Positions 25,726-35,992 of a stretch of DNA of 64,000 nt are shown piece after piece. How positions within the stretch are numbered: position 1 is the first letter of the stretch; each line of letters begins with the position of its first letter. This DNA is from Mycobacterium sp. Aquia_216. GTDB lineage: Bacteria; Actinomycetota; Actinomycetes; Mycobacteriales; Mycobacteriaceae. Both the position numbers and the translations under genes were made by a program. The notes beneath the pieces are model-generated. The model made no database searches, had not been told where the DNA came from, and worked only from the letters and a program-made list of their open reading frames with translations. The stretch is taken from contig NZ_CP113529.1 of NCBI RefSeq assembly GCF_026723865.1, positions 4,650,001-4,714,000 on the forward strand, read 5' to 3'.

Positions 25726-26118
25726 TCAGGGCGTCTCGAGGATGGCGACCGCAGCCGCGGTATCCCCTTCGTGGGTCAGCGACACGTGGATCGTGACGTC
25801 GGCCAGATGCTTGGCGATGTCCCCGGTCAGCCGGACCCGCGGTCGTCCCCACATGTCGGTGACGACTTCGATGTCGCGGTGGATGTCCTCCGGCAGCACC
25901 GGGCGCTGGGCGAACCGTGATCCCGACCAGGCCTTGATCACGGCCTCCTTCGCGGCCCAACGCGCCGCCAGGTGACGCGCCGCCGACGAACTTTTATCCG
26001 AGGCGTCGCGACGCTCACCGGGCGTAAACGTCTCGGAGAAGACAGTTCCCGGCTGGTCGACCTGCTCGGCGAAATCAGGAATGGAGACGAGGTCTATCCC
26101 CACACCGACGATGCCCAT
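25726..26118 (-). CDS. acpS: holo-ACP synthase AcpS
   Basis: 130 residues. It transfers 4'-phosphopantetheine from CoA to the ACP domain of Fas. The two metal/CoA motifs are GVGIDLVSI (Asp9) and WAAKEAVIKA (Glu near 58). It lies 28 bp after fas, as in M. tuberculosis Rv2523c, and its product acts on the protein encoded immediately upstream. Confidence 0.96.
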   Translation of the reverse strand: MGIVGVGIDLVSIPDFAEQVDQPGTVFSETFTPGERRDASDKSSSAARHLAARWAAKEAVIKAWSGSRFAQRPVLPEDIHRDIEVVTDMWGRPRVRLTGDIAKHLADVTIHVSLTHEGDTAAAVAILETP

Positions 26119-26146
26119 GGCTGGCCAGGCTAACGCATCGGCGGAG

Positions 26147-29100
26147 TCATTCCGCAGACACCCGGTAGGCGTCGTCGGCGCCGAGTCGCGCGACCGGATT
26201 CAGCAGCATCGAAGCTTCCTGGCGCTTCTCCGGCGCACTGTGGTCGAAGCGACGGTCCGGCGGCCGCTGGTACAACGGCTCGCCGCCGGCGATGGCCGAC
26301 ACCAGCCGGCGCTGACCGGCCACCAGGCGTGCGTTCGCCCGCCGCTGGTAGTCCTCCCGCTGCTCGGGGTCCAGCGACGCGATGAACGCCTGCGGGTGCA
26401 CCAGCGCGACTAGCCCGGACACGTGGCCGAACCCGAGGCTGGTCAGCAGCCCGGCCTTGAGGGGGAACTTCCCGCCGAGCCGCAGGGTGTCGCGCACCCA
26501 GACGAAGTGGGCCGAGCCGGACAGTTCGTCGTCGACGCAATCCAGACTGCGGTTGGGCGGGATGACACCGTCGCGCAACATCTGGCACAAGCCCATCATC
26601 TGGAAGACCGCCGCGCCGCCCTTGGCGTGCCCGGTCAGGCTCTTCTGCGACACGATGAATAGCGGAGCGCCCGCGGAGCGGCCCAGCGAGTCGGCCAGCC
26701 GCTCGTGCAGCTCGGTCTCGTTGGGATCGTTGGCCAGCGTCGACGTGTCGTGCTTGGAGATCACCGCGATGTCATCGGCGCCCACGCCCAGCTTGGCCAA
26801 TTCGCGTGCCAGCGGCGCATCCTTGCCGCCGCGACCCGCGCCCAGCGCGCCCAGGCCCGGGGCCGGGATCGAGGTGTGCACCCCGTCGCCGTACGACTGC
26901 GCAAAGCCCACCACCGCGAGCACCGGCAGGCCCATCTTGAGCGCCAGGTCGCCACGCGCCAGCAGGATCGTGCCGCCACCCTGGGCTTCGACGAAGCCGA
27001 GCCGCCGGCGGTCGTTGGGGCGGGAGAACTTCGAGTCGTGAATACCCCGGCCGCGCATCATTCCGGTGTCGGCGGTGGCCGCCATGTCGCCGAAGCCGAT
27101 GATGCCTTCCAGCGTCAGGTCGTCGATCCCGCCGGCAACGACCATTTCAGCCTTGCCGAGCCGGATCTTATCCATGCCCTCCTCGACCGACACCGCGGCC
27201 GTCGCGCACGCCGCGACCGGGTGGATCATCGAGCCGTAACTGCCGATGTAGGACTGAACCACATGCGCGGCAACGATATTCGGCAGAACTTCCTGGAAGA
27301 TGTCGTTCGGCTTGTTACGGCCCAGCAGGTTGCCGTGGTACATCGTCTGCATCGAGCTGCCGCCACCCATACCGGTGCCCATGGTGTTGGCCACCAGGCT
27401 CGGGTGCACGTAGCGCATCACTTCGGCGGGGCTGAACCCGGCGGACAGGAATGCGTCGACGGTCGCAACGATGTTCCACACCGCAAGCCGGTCAATGGAA
27501 CTGGCCATGTCGGCGCTGATGCCCCACACCGTCGGATCGAACCCGGTCGGGACCTGGCCGCCAACCACACGCGACAGCTTGTTCTTTCGCGGCACCCGAA
27601 TCTCGGTGCCCGCCTTGCGGATGACCTGCCAGTCACTCGAATCCGGCACCGGCCGGATCACCGTGTGCTCGGGGTCGAACTCGGCGAAGGCGCGGGCGTC
27701 GGCCTCGGAGGAGACGACGAACGCGAAGTCCTTCTCCAGGAACACCGACACAAGTAACGGCGACGCGTGGTCGGGATCGATCGAGCCGTCGTCGACGAAC
27801 TCCCGGATGCCACAGCGCTCGACGACAACGTCGTGGTAGCGCTCGACCAGTTCAGCCTCGTCGATCAGATCACCGGATTGCGTGTCGTACCAACCCGGTT
27901 GGGGGTCATCCTCCCAGCGAATCAGCCCAGTGGTCCACGCCAGCTCGAGAACCCCGGCGGCCGACAGTTCGCTGTCGACCTCCATCTCGAAGCGGGTGCG
28001 CGACGATCCGTACGGGCCGAGCTCGGCGCCGCCGACGATCACCACCAGATCGGCCGGGTCGACGTCGAGGTCGGCCCATTCCGGCGGGGGTGCCGGGGTG
28101 TACCCGCGCGGCGGCGACGGTAACGCGGCAACGGTTCCCGGGTTACCCCGGCCGCTCTCGTCGTCCGCCTCTTCGCTTGCGGCAGTGGCCTGCTCGCGCG
28201 CCTTGGCGGCCAACTCGGCCATGTCGAGTTCGATCTCGCCGAGGCCGCCGGTCAGGTCCGCCTTGATCGGCTCGCTGGCCGCGGCCACCTTGGATTCCAC
28301 ATCGCACAGGGCCAGCAGCATCGCGGCCATCTGGTCGGTGGAGTAGGTGGTGACACCGGCCTCCTCGACGGCGGTGACGATGGCGTCGTTGTGGCCCATC
28401 AGCCCGGTCCCACGGGTCCAGCCGATCAGGGCGTGCGCCAAGCTGACTCGGGCCGCCCACGAGGACTCGGCGTGCCAACGGCTCACCAGGGCGTCCAGCG
28501 CAGACTTGGCCTCGCCGTAAGCGCCGTCACCGCCGAACATTCCACGGTTGGGCGAGCCGGGCAGTACCACGTGCAACCGCGACGCGATGTCGCGTTCGGC
28601 GCCGATCTTCGACAGACCGCCGATCAGCCGCTGCACGGCCCAGAGCAGAACCTTCATCTCCATCTCGGCGCGCGAACCGGCCTCCGACAGATCGCCGACC
28701 ACCCGCGGTGCCGCGAACGGGAACAGCAGTGTCGGGGTTTGCGCATCCTTGATGTGAATCGACTGCGGCCCAAGGCTTTCGCTCTGCTCGGCACCGACCC
28801 ATTCGACCAAGGCGTCGATGTCGGAATAGGAGGCCATGTTGGCCGCGACCACCCACAGCGACGCACCGAACCGAGCGTGGTCGCGGTACAGCGTGCGGTA
28901 GAACGCCAACCGGTCCTCGTCGAGCTTGGACGTCGTCGCGATGACGGTGGCACCGCCATCGAGCAGTCGCGCCACCACCGATGCCGCGATCGAACCCTTC
29001 GAAGCCCCGGTGACCACGGCGACTTCGCTGTGGTAGGGACCGGGCTCCGGGTTCTCGGCGCCCGCGGCGATCCGGCCGTACAGCGAGGCGTGGATCTGAC

Positions 29101-32100
29101 GGCCCGCCGCCAGCGCCCTGCCCTGCCACCAGGTGGCCTGGGTGGCGACGACGTGGCCGGCGCCCTCGAAGCGTTCGGACAACCGCACCCAGTCGGCGTC
29201 GATGTCGCCCTCGTCGGTCAGCCACAGCTTGACCAGGTCCTCGCGGGCGCTGGCCCAGCGGTCGTCGAACACGACCGCCTTCTTGGCCTCGAACACCGGC
29301 GCCACCAAACGTGGCCATTCCGAACCTAATTCGGCGGTGACCAGGTCGATCAGCTCGGCATCGGTGGCTACCGGTGCGGCGCCGACCGAATCGTCCAGCC
29401 CCAACTGCCCCAGCATCAGACGGGCCGCCGAGGCGAGCACGCCGTCACGGCCGGTGATCTGGTCGGTGAATTCGGAAAGCGCGGCGGCGTCGATGGTTGC
29501 CCCGCCACCACCGCCCGCGGACGGCAGCGCCACCGAAATACCGCGCCGGGCCGCCACCGAAGCGACAGCGGCGTCGATGACCTTGTCGACGGAGGCGGCG
29601 TCGGCCAGGGCGCCCTCGTGCAGGTGCCCCATCGCACCACCACGGACGCTGGTGCCCTCGCGAGTTCCCAGCGCGACCTCGACCGTGACGTGCTTGGCCC
29701 AGCCCTCGCCGAGCTCCCAGGTCTTCGTGACCCGCTCGGTGATGGCGGCCGGCCGCTTGCCGGACGGCCCGAGGACGGTGCGCAGCTGGTCGTTGATCGC
29801 GTCGGAAAGCACTGGGCCATAGGGCTTGTAGGTACGCGCCAGCTTTGTCACCTGCGCCCGCAGTCCGGCCAGGTCGGCCTCGGCGGCACCGTCGATGGCG
29901 CCCAGGTTCAACTCCGAACCCAGGTCCACCAGCAGCTGGTTGCGCCGCGACGACGCGCCGTCGGTGATGGATTCGATGGAGTCCAGCTCCTCGATCTGGT
30001 CGATGCGCATCTTGGCCGACAGCGCGATCAGCGCGAGCGTCGCGTCGGCCGCGTCGAACCCGATGTCATCGGGACGTGGGGCACCAGACGGAGCGGTGGG
30101 CGCGGCCACCGGTGCGGGCGCGGCGCCGTCAGGAGCCGTTGCGGCTTGCGGCGCACCGTCGGCGGCCGGAACGGCTGCGGCGGAATCCTCGTCGGCCTCC
30201 GGCTCCGGGTCGGTGTCGTTGGCGAACAGCACCGCCGCGTCGCGCTCGGCGTTGAGCACTTCCACAGTGCTGTGGGCATATTCCGGCAGTTTGAGGGTGT
30301 TGGTGGCCAGCCCGGCGACGGTCGGCGCCGACTTCACGCCGATCTCGACGAACCGCTCCACACCCATGCCACCGGCGGCCTCCTCGATGAACAGCAGGTC
30401 TTGGGTTTCGATCCAGCGCACCGGGCTGGCGAACTGCCAAGCCAACAGCTCGATGAACACCGTGCGGGCCATCTCGCCCCGCCGCTCGGCAAGCCAGGTG
30501 TCGTAGTCGGCGAGGATCGGGTCGAGCGGTTCGGCCGGCACCAAATCGCGGATCTCCTGGATGAAGTCACGATCCAGCGTGAACGGCCGCGGCACCAGGT
30601 TGGGAATGTAGCGCCCGATGATCAGGTCGGGATCCGCATCACGCGGCATGACCCGCTCCAGTGAACGGCGGAAGTCGGCAACACCAACCCGCAACACCCG
30701 GGAGTGGAACGGCACGTCGATGCCCGGCACCAGGATGAACGACCGCTTGCCGCCGCTGATCTCGCGGCGCCGCTCCACTTCTTCCTCGAGGGCCTCCAGC
30801 CCGCGCACCGTGCCGGCGATCGCGTACTGCGAGCCACGCAGATTGAAGTTCACGATCTCCAGGAATTCCCCGGTGCGCTCGGCGATTTCGGCGACGAAGT
30901 CGGTCACCTCGTCGTCGGGCAGGTCGATCTGCGAGGGCCGGATCGCCGCCAACCGGTAGTTGGAGCGGCCCATCTCGTCGCGCGGCACGATGTCGTGCAT
31001 GTTCGACCCGCGGTGAAACACGGTCTCCAGCAGAGCTTCCAGCTGATAGACACCGAGCACGCAAGCAAGTGCGGTGTACTCACCGACCGAGTGACCGCAG
31101 GCGATGGCGCCCTCGACGAACGCGCCCTGCTCGCGCATCTCGGCGACCTGCGCGGCCGCCACGGTCGCCATCGCGACCTGGGTGAACTGCGTCAGATACA
31201 GGACACCGTCGGGGTGGTGGTAGTGCACGCCGCTGGCGATCAGGCTGGTCGGGTTGTCACGCACCACGTGCAGCACCGAGAAGCCCAGGGTCTCGCGGGT
31301 GAACTTGTCCGCGTCGTCCCACACCTTGCGGGCAGCCTTGGACCGGGCGCGCACCTCCATGCCCATGCCCTTGTGCTGAATCCCCTGGCCGGGGAAGGCA
31401 TAGACCGTCTTGGGCGCGGCCAGCCGCGCGGTCGCCGACATCACCAGGTCTGATCCGATGCGCGCGGCTACTTCCAAAACCTCTGCGCCCTGGTCGATTC
31501 CGACGCGGTCGACCCGGAAGTCGACCTGATCACCCGGACGGACCATACCCAGGAACCGCGCGGTCCAGCCGATCAAGCGGGCCGGCGGACGGGCCTGGCC
31601 GTCGGTGGCGGTCACCGTGTGCTGTGCGGCCGCCGACAACCACATGCCGTGCACGATGGGCGATTCCAGTCCGGCCAGCAGCGCGGCTGCCCGGTCCGTG
31701 TGGATCGGGTTGTGGTCACCGGACACCACGGCGAAGGGACGCATGTCGACCGGCGCGGTCATCGTCACGTCGCGGCGGCGCCGCCGCGGAGTGTCGGTCG
31801 TGTTCTCCGACACCGCGCCTCCGGCCCGGGTCGGGTCGGTGAGCTCGGCGGCACCGGTACGCCCAAGGATGGCGAATCGCTCCTCGAGAGTGGCGATCGC
31901 CGCACCGTCGGGACCGGCCATCGTCACCGAGACCGAGACGACCCGGCCCATGTCGGTGTCGATCGCCGCCGAAGCCGTTGCGGTAACGGTCAATTGGGCC
32001 GGCTCCGTGGGGAGCTTGCCGACCACGTGCGCGGCGTGGTCCAAATGCACCAGGCTCAGCAGGCCCTCGACGACCGGGACACCGGCCTCGGTGACCGCGG

Positions 32101-35100
32101 CGCCGATCGTGGAGAAAACCGCGGGCCAGCACAGACCGACCAGGGCGTCGGGCACGGCGGTCAGGCTGGGCGCCAAACGTTCGCCAAAGGTGGCCGTGAC
32201 CCCGGTGTGGTCGGCGACCCGCTCGGGGTCCCAGTCCACCGTCACGGTGGCCGTCCCGTCGCTCACCTGGGGCAGGAACTCCGGCCCGTCCACGCCGGCG
32301 GCGATCGCTAGGACCGCGCGCATCGCGGCGGTGGCGTCGTCGGTCGAGACCACCGGCGCACCGCCATCAATGGTGTTGGCGTGCAGCGTGAATGGGATCT
32401 CAATCCAAACCCCGGAGATCGGGATGCTGAGCACGACCTGCTCGTTGCCGGCCCCGCCGTCGGACTTGACCTGCAGGCGAGCTCCGGTCGACGAATGCGT
32501 GGCGCGCTGACCCTCGGATCCGTCATGGACCAGCCAGTCGGCCGGGTCGGCGATGCGATGCACCGGGTTGGTGGTGGTGCGCCCGGCCCACAGCACATCC
32601 GGGGCGTCGAGTACGACGGCCAGTGGCCCGGTCACATCCGGGCGGCCCAGCCGGCGCGACCTGACGGGCTTCGCCTCGGCTCCGGCACTCAGCACTTCGT
32701 CGATGGCGGCCTGCTCGAAGCGGTCGAGCAATTCACCGACGGGCTCGTCCACCCGGGTGATGCCGGCGACCGCTGCCGTGCCGGGGATGATGCACACCTG
32801 GTCGGCGTCGTAACGGGCGTCGTGGGCCTGCCACAGCGAGTCGCTGCGCCACCAGCGGCGCACATCCTTGTCGATGACCGGAACGAAGTTCACCGGCTTG
32901 CCCAGCGTCTTGCACAGCGTGACGAAGAACGGCACGTCGGCCGGGTGCAACACGACGGTTTCGGCGTCGGGGTAGCGACCGACGAGCGTCGCGATCGCCT
33001 GCTGCGGGCTTTCCAGCAGCGCCGCGTCGTTGAACAGCGTCTCGATCGGGCCGTGGTCCTGGGCATGCAGTCGCGCCTCGGCGCGCTGCAGCATCTGCTG
33101 GAAGCGGTCACGCCAGGTGTCGGCCAGCCACGGGCTGCCGGGCGAGGCGGTGTCCGCGGTCGAGTTGCCCTCGCCGATGGCGAGCTCGACGTAGCGCTGC
33201 AGCCACTGCAGGTAGGTCATGTCTGCGACATCGCCGAAGTACGGCTTGGCGGTGCCGGCCATCGCGGCGATGATTTCGTCGCGGCGCTCGGCAACAGCGT
33301 CGGCGTCGCCGGCGACCTCGTCGAGCAGCCGGCCGCAGCGCGACGCGGCGTTGTCGATCTCGTGGATGTCGGCACCCAGCTGGCTGCGGCTGGAAGCCAT
33401 GCCGCCCTGGGCTTTTCCGGCGCCGATCCACTGGTCGGTGCCGGTGGTCTCGACCAGCAGCTGCTTGACCGACGGCGACGTGGTCGCCTCGAGTGTCGCC
33501 ATCGCCGCGGTGCCGACCAGGATCCCGTCGATCGGCATCGACGGGAAGCCGTAGGACTGCGACCAACGGCCGGACAAGTATTCGGCGGCCTGCTCGGGCG
33601 TGCCGATACCGCCGCCGACGCAGACGGTGATGTTGGAGCGTGACCGCAGCTCCGAGTAGGTAGCCAGCAGCAGGTCGTCGAGGTCTTCCCAGGAGTGGTG
33701 ACCGCCGGCGCGGCCGCCCTCGATGTGCACGATCACCGCTTTGGTGGGCGCCTCGGTCGCGATGCGGATGACCGAGCGGATCTGCTCGATGGTGCCGGGC
33801 TTGAACACGACGTGGCTGATGCCGACGTCGTTGAGCTCGTCGATCAGCTCGACGGCTTCCTCGAGGTCCGGGATGCCGGCGCTGACCACCAGGCCGTCGA
33901 TCGCGGCGCCTGATTGGCGGGCCTTTTGCACCAGGCGCTTACCGCCGACCTGAAGCTTCCACAGGTAGGGGTCGAGGAACAGGGTGTTGAACTGGTAGGT
34001 ACGGCCCGGCTCGAGCAACCCGGACAGCTCCTCGATGCGGGCGGCGAAGATTTCTTCGGTCACCTGCCCGCCACCGGCCAGCTCGGCCCAGTGTCCGGCG
34101 TTGGCCGCGGCGGCGACGATCTTGGCGTCGACCGTCGTCGGGGTCATGCCGGCCAGCAGGATCGGCGAGCGCCCGGTCAGCCGGGTGAACTTCGTCGAGA
34201 GCTTGACCCGGCCGTCGGGCAGGGTCACGGCGGTCGGCGCGTAGCTCGACCAGGGGCGTGCCACCTCGGGGGTCGCGCCGACGGTGAAGAGGTTGCGCTG
34301 ACCGCCGCGGGTTGCGGCGGGCACAATGCCGACGCCGAGACCGCGGATCACCGGCGCGGTGAGGCGGGTCAGGATGTCGCCGGGACCCAGGTCGAGAATC
34401 CAGCGCGCGCCGGCGTTGTGCACCCTGGTGATCTCTTCCACCCAGTCGACGCCGCTCACCAAAATGGCGTCGGTCAGGCGCCGGGCCAGCTCGACGTCCA
34501 GACCGACCTTCTCGGCCCAGCCACCGACGATGTCGATGCCGTCGGCCAACCGCGGGGTGTGGAAGCCCACCTCGACCCGCACCGGGTCGAAGACCGGCGC
34601 GAAGACGTCGCCGCCGCGCAGCTTGTTCTTGCGGTCGGCCTCTTCTTTCTCGGAGATCTGCTGGCAGTACAGCTCGAAGCGGGAAAGTTGCTCCGGGGTG
34701 CCGGTGATGACGACCGAACGCCGCCCGTTGCGGATGGACAGCACCGGGGGCAGCACCGTCCTGACGTCCTGCGAGAACTCGTCGAGCAGCGCCACGATGC
34801 GTTCGGGGTCGGCGTTGGTGACCGACACCATCGGCGGGCGGTCACCGAGCACGGCGATGCCACGGCGACGGGCCACCAGCGTCCCGGCCGCACCGATCAG
34901 CTGGGCCAGGGCCAGCAGCTCGACGTCGCGAGCAGCGGCCCCGTCCTTCAAGGCCTTGAATGCCTCGACGGCGAGCACGCCCTGCGAGTGCCCGGCCACG
35001 GCGACCGGCGGGTGCGAGGTCCAGTCCATGCCCTGTCGCGCCAGGGCGCGCCCGGCCGCGATCTGGGTGACCAGTACGCCGGGCATCGACACCGCGGCCG

Positions 35101-35431
35101 ACGTCAGGTGCTTGTCCGCGGGAACCGGGTCCTCAGCCGCCAGCGCGCGTACCCATTGCAGCGGCTCGAAGCCGATCGGACGCACCACGACCAGCTCTTT
35201 CGCCACCGGCTCGAGCAGGAGCTCCGCTTCGCCGACCAGGGTTGCGATATCGGTCTCGATGCCTGCCGAGGACACCAGCTCTTCGAGGGTCTCCAACCAG
35301 GCGCTGCCCTGACCGCCGAACGCGACGGCGTACGGCTCGCCGGCCGTGAGACGGTCGACCAGAGCATGGGTGCTGTGCGGGCCATTCCCGTCGCGGTCAG
35401 CGGACACCCGGTCGTGCTCGTGGATCGTCAC
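26147..35431 (-). CDS. fas: type I fatty-acid synthase
   Basis: 3094 residues; the full multidomain enzyme that makes the C16-C26 acyl-CoAs used for phospholipids and mycolic acids. Domains in order: acetyltransferase (GHSQG, Ser149), enoyl reductase (GGGQV near 455), hot-dog dehydratase (SGDHNPIHTD near 1239), malonyl/palmitoyl transferase (GHSVG near 1446), Ala/Pro-rich linker and ACP (DSIES near 1819), ketoreductase (VVTGASKGS near 2142), and ketosynthase with its Cys near 2742 (AACATAAVS). All key residues seen are intact. The start is GTG 35431 (MTIHEHDRVSADRD) with GGGAG upstream; the frame is open to 35506, but those 25 codons lack homology to what I recall of Rv2524c. Confidence 0.98.
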   Translation of the reverse strand: MTIHEHDRVSADRDGNGPHSTHALVDRLTAGEPYAVAFGGQGSAWLETLEELVSSAGIETDIATLVGEAELLLEPVAKELVVVRPIGFEPLQWVRALAAEDPVPADKHLTSAAVSMPGVLVTQIAAGRALARQGMDWTSHPPVAVAGHSQGVLAVEAFKALKDGAAARDVELLALAQLIGAAGTLVARRRGIAVLGDRPPMVSVTNADPERIVALLDEFSQDVRTVLPPVLSIRNGRRSVVITGTPEQLSRFELYCQQISEKEEADRKNKLRGGDVFAPVFDPVRVEVGFHTPRLADGIDIVGGWAEKVGLDVELARRLTDAILVSGVDWVEEITRVHNAGARWILDLGPGDILTRLTAPVIRGLGVGIVPAATRGGQRNLFTVGATPEVARPWSSYAPTAVTLPDGRVKLSTKFTRLTGRSPILLAGMTPTTVDAKIVAAAANAGHWAELAGGGQVTEEIFAARIEELSGLLEPGRTYQFNTLFLDPYLWKLQVGGKRLVQKARQSGAAIDGLVVSAGIPDLEEAVELIDELNDVGISHVVFKPGTIEQIRSVIRIATEAPTKAVIVHIEGGRAGGHHSWEDLDDLLLATYSELRSRSNITVCVGGGIGTPEQAAEYLSGRWSQSYGFPSMPIDGILVGTAAMATLEATTSPSVKQLLVETTGTDQWIGAGKAQGGMASSRSQLGADIHEIDNAASRCGRLLDEVAGDADAVAERRDEIIAAMAGTAKPYFGDVADMTYLQWLQRYVELAIGEGNSTADTASPGSPWLADTWRDRFQQMLQRAEARLHAQDHGPIETLFNDAALLESPQQAIATLVGRYPDAETVVLHPADVPFFVTLCKTLGKPVNFVPVIDKDVRRWWRSDSLWQAHDARYDADQVCIIPGTAAVAGITRVDEPVGELLDRFEQAAIDEVLSAGAEAKPVRSRRLGRPDVTGPLAVVLDAPDVLWAGRTTTNPVHRIADPADWLVHDGSEGQRATHSSTGARLQVKSDGGAGNEQVVLSIPISGVWIEIPFTLHANTIDGGAPVVSTDDATAAMRAVLAIAAGVDGPEFLPQVSDGTATVTVDWDPERVADHTGVTATFGERLAPSLTAVPDALVGLCWPAVFSTIGAAVTEAGVPVVEGLLSLVHLDHAAHVVGKLPTEPAQLTVTATASAAIDTDMGRVVSVSVTMAGPDGAAIATLEERFAILGRTGAAELTDPTRAGGAVSENTTDTPRRRRRDVTMTAPVDMRPFAVVSGDHNPIHTDRAAALLAGLESPIVHGMWLSAAAQHTVTATDGQARPPARLIGWTARFLGMVRPGDQVDFRVDRVGIDQGAEVLEVAARIGSDLVMSATARLAAPKTVYAFPGQGIQHKGMGMEVRARSKAARKVWDDADKFTRETLGFSVLHVVRDNPTSLIASGVHYHHPDGVLYLTQFTQVAMATVAAAQVAEMREQGAFVEGAIACGHSVGEYTALACVLGVYQLEALLETVFHRGSNMHDIVPRDEMGRSNYRLAAIRPSQIDLPDDEVTDFVAEIAERTGEFLEIVNFNLRGSQYAIAGTVRGLEALEEEVERRREISGGKRSFILVPGIDVPFHSRVLRVGVADFRRSLERVMPRDADPDLIIGRYIPNLVPRPFTLDRDFIQEIRDLVPAEPLDPILADYDTWLAERRGEMARTVFIELLAWQFASPVRWIETQDLLFIEEAAGGMGVERFVEIGVKSAPTVAGLATNTLKLPEYAHSTVEVLNAERDAAVLFANDTDPEPEADEDSAAAVPAADGAPQAATAPDGAAPAPVAAPTAPSGAPRPDDIGFDAADATLALIALSAKMRIDQIEELDSIESITDGASSRRNQLLVDLGSELNLGAIDGAAEADLAGLRAQVTKLARTYKPYGPVLSDAINDQLRTVLGPSGKRPAAITERVTKTWELGEGWAKHVTVEVALGTREGTSVRGGAMGHLHEGALADAASVDKVIDAAVASVAARRGISVALPSAGGGGGATIDAAALSEFTDQITGRDGVLASAARLMLGQLGLDDSVGAAPVATDAELIDLVTAELGSEWPRLVAPVFEAKKAVVFDDRWASAREDLVKLWLTDEGDIDADWVRLSERFEGAGHVVATQATWWQGRALAAGRQIHASLYGRIAAGAENPEPGPYHSEVAVVTGASKGSIAASVVARLLDGGATVIATTSKLDEDRLAFYRTLYRDHARFGASLWVVAANMASYSDIDALVEWVGAEQSESLGPQSIHIKDAQTPTLLFPFAAPRVVGDLSEAGSRAEMEMKVLLWAVQRLIGGLSKIGAERDIASRLHVVLPGSPNRGMFGGDGAYGEAKSALDALVSRWHAESSWAARVSLAHALIGWTRGTGLMGHNDAIVTAVEEAGVTTYSTDQMAAMLLALCDVESKVAAASEPIKADLTGGLGEIELDMAELAAKAREQATAASEEADDESGRGNPGTVAALPSPPRGYTPAPPPEWADLDVDPADLVVIVGGAELGPYGSSRTRFEMEVDSELSAAGVLELAWTTGLIRWEDDPQPGWYDTQSGDLIDEAELVERYHDVVVERCGIREFVDDGSIDPDHASPLLVSVFLEKDFAFVVSSEADARAFAEFDPEHTVIRPVPDSSDWQVIRKAGTEIRVPRKNKLSRVVGGQVPTGFDPTVWGISADMASSIDRLAVWNIVATVDAFLSAGFSPAEVMRYVHPSLVANTMGTGMGGGSSMQTMYHGNLLGRNKPNDIFQEVLPNIVAAHVVQSYIGSYGSMIHPVAACATAAVSVEEGMDKIRLGKAEMVVAGGIDDLTLEGIIGFGDMAATADTGMMRGRGIHDSKFSRPNDRRRLGFVEAQGGGTILLARGDLALKMGLPVLAVVGFAQSYGDGVHTSIPAPGLGALGAGRGGKDAPLARELAKLGVGADDIAVISKHDTSTLANDPNETELHERLADSLGRSAGAPLFIVSQKSLTGHAKGGAAVFQMMGLCQMLRDGVIPPNRSLDCVDDELSGSAHFVWVRDTLRLGGKFPLKAGLLTSLGFGHVSGLVALVHPQAFIASLDPEQREDYQRRANARLVAGQRRLVSAIAGGEPLYQRPPDRRFDHSAPEKRQEASMLLNPVARLGADDAYRVSAE

Positions 35432-35992
35432 CTTGTGTATCTCCCTGTGTGCGTCTTCACGTATCGGTTCGTTCGGCCCGCTGAGAGCCCGGCGGCCGGG
35501 GCTCAACTGGCTCTAGGTTGATTCCGCTTCGAATCGCAGCCCTTAAAGCGGCTGACCGGTGTGTTGTCGGCGGGCCGCTCATGTGGACCAAGCGGCGCGG
35601 CGGACTGCATCGGCTGTACTAAGAGTGTCATAAGGATTCGGGTCGTTTTTTTGCGCTGATCGGTTACTGGTGAGTTCTACGCACGGGTAACCGTGTTGTG
35701 GGTAACACCCGCATTAACCGGCCTCACGGGTATCCAGAACAAACGTCCTGCATGCAGGTGGTTACGGTCGAGTAGCTATAACTGCGCTGTTCAAGGCGGC
35801 ATTGTTATCAAATCGTTATGTTAAGAATTCGTAGTGCGCGCCGCCCGTCGCGCCGCCACCGCCGAGCCGTCTCGCGGCTGCCGCGGGCCGCTCGGCCGGG
35901 CAAACGGCGAACAAGTGTTTGCTGGAACCGGGTTGCGCAAGCGCCGCCGGATAGGTTAGTGGCTCAGAAATCTTTGCGGCGACACGCGGTTG
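35432..35992. promoter_or_regulatory. fas upstream region with GTAACC-type boxes
   Basis: 561 bp between fas and the DUF1906 gene. Five related hexamers cluster at 35662-35667 (GGTTAC), 35687-35692 (GTAACC), 35701-35706 (GGTAAC), 35714-35719 (TTAACC) and 35760-35765 (GGTTAC). A perfect 12-base palindrome, CCTGCATGCAGG, lies at 35747-35758 and a run of seven T at 35646-35652. In M. tuberculosis the activator FasR and acyl-CoA control fas from its upstream region; these boxes are candidates for that site, but I cannot confirm the motif. No gene is seen; 35818-36018 is open in one frame but looks like chance. Confidence 0.5.

Noticed and set aside
33914..35521. A 535-codon open frame opposite the start of fas
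   Set aside because: Entirely antisense to the Fas acetyltransferase and reductase domains, with no recognisable protein features.
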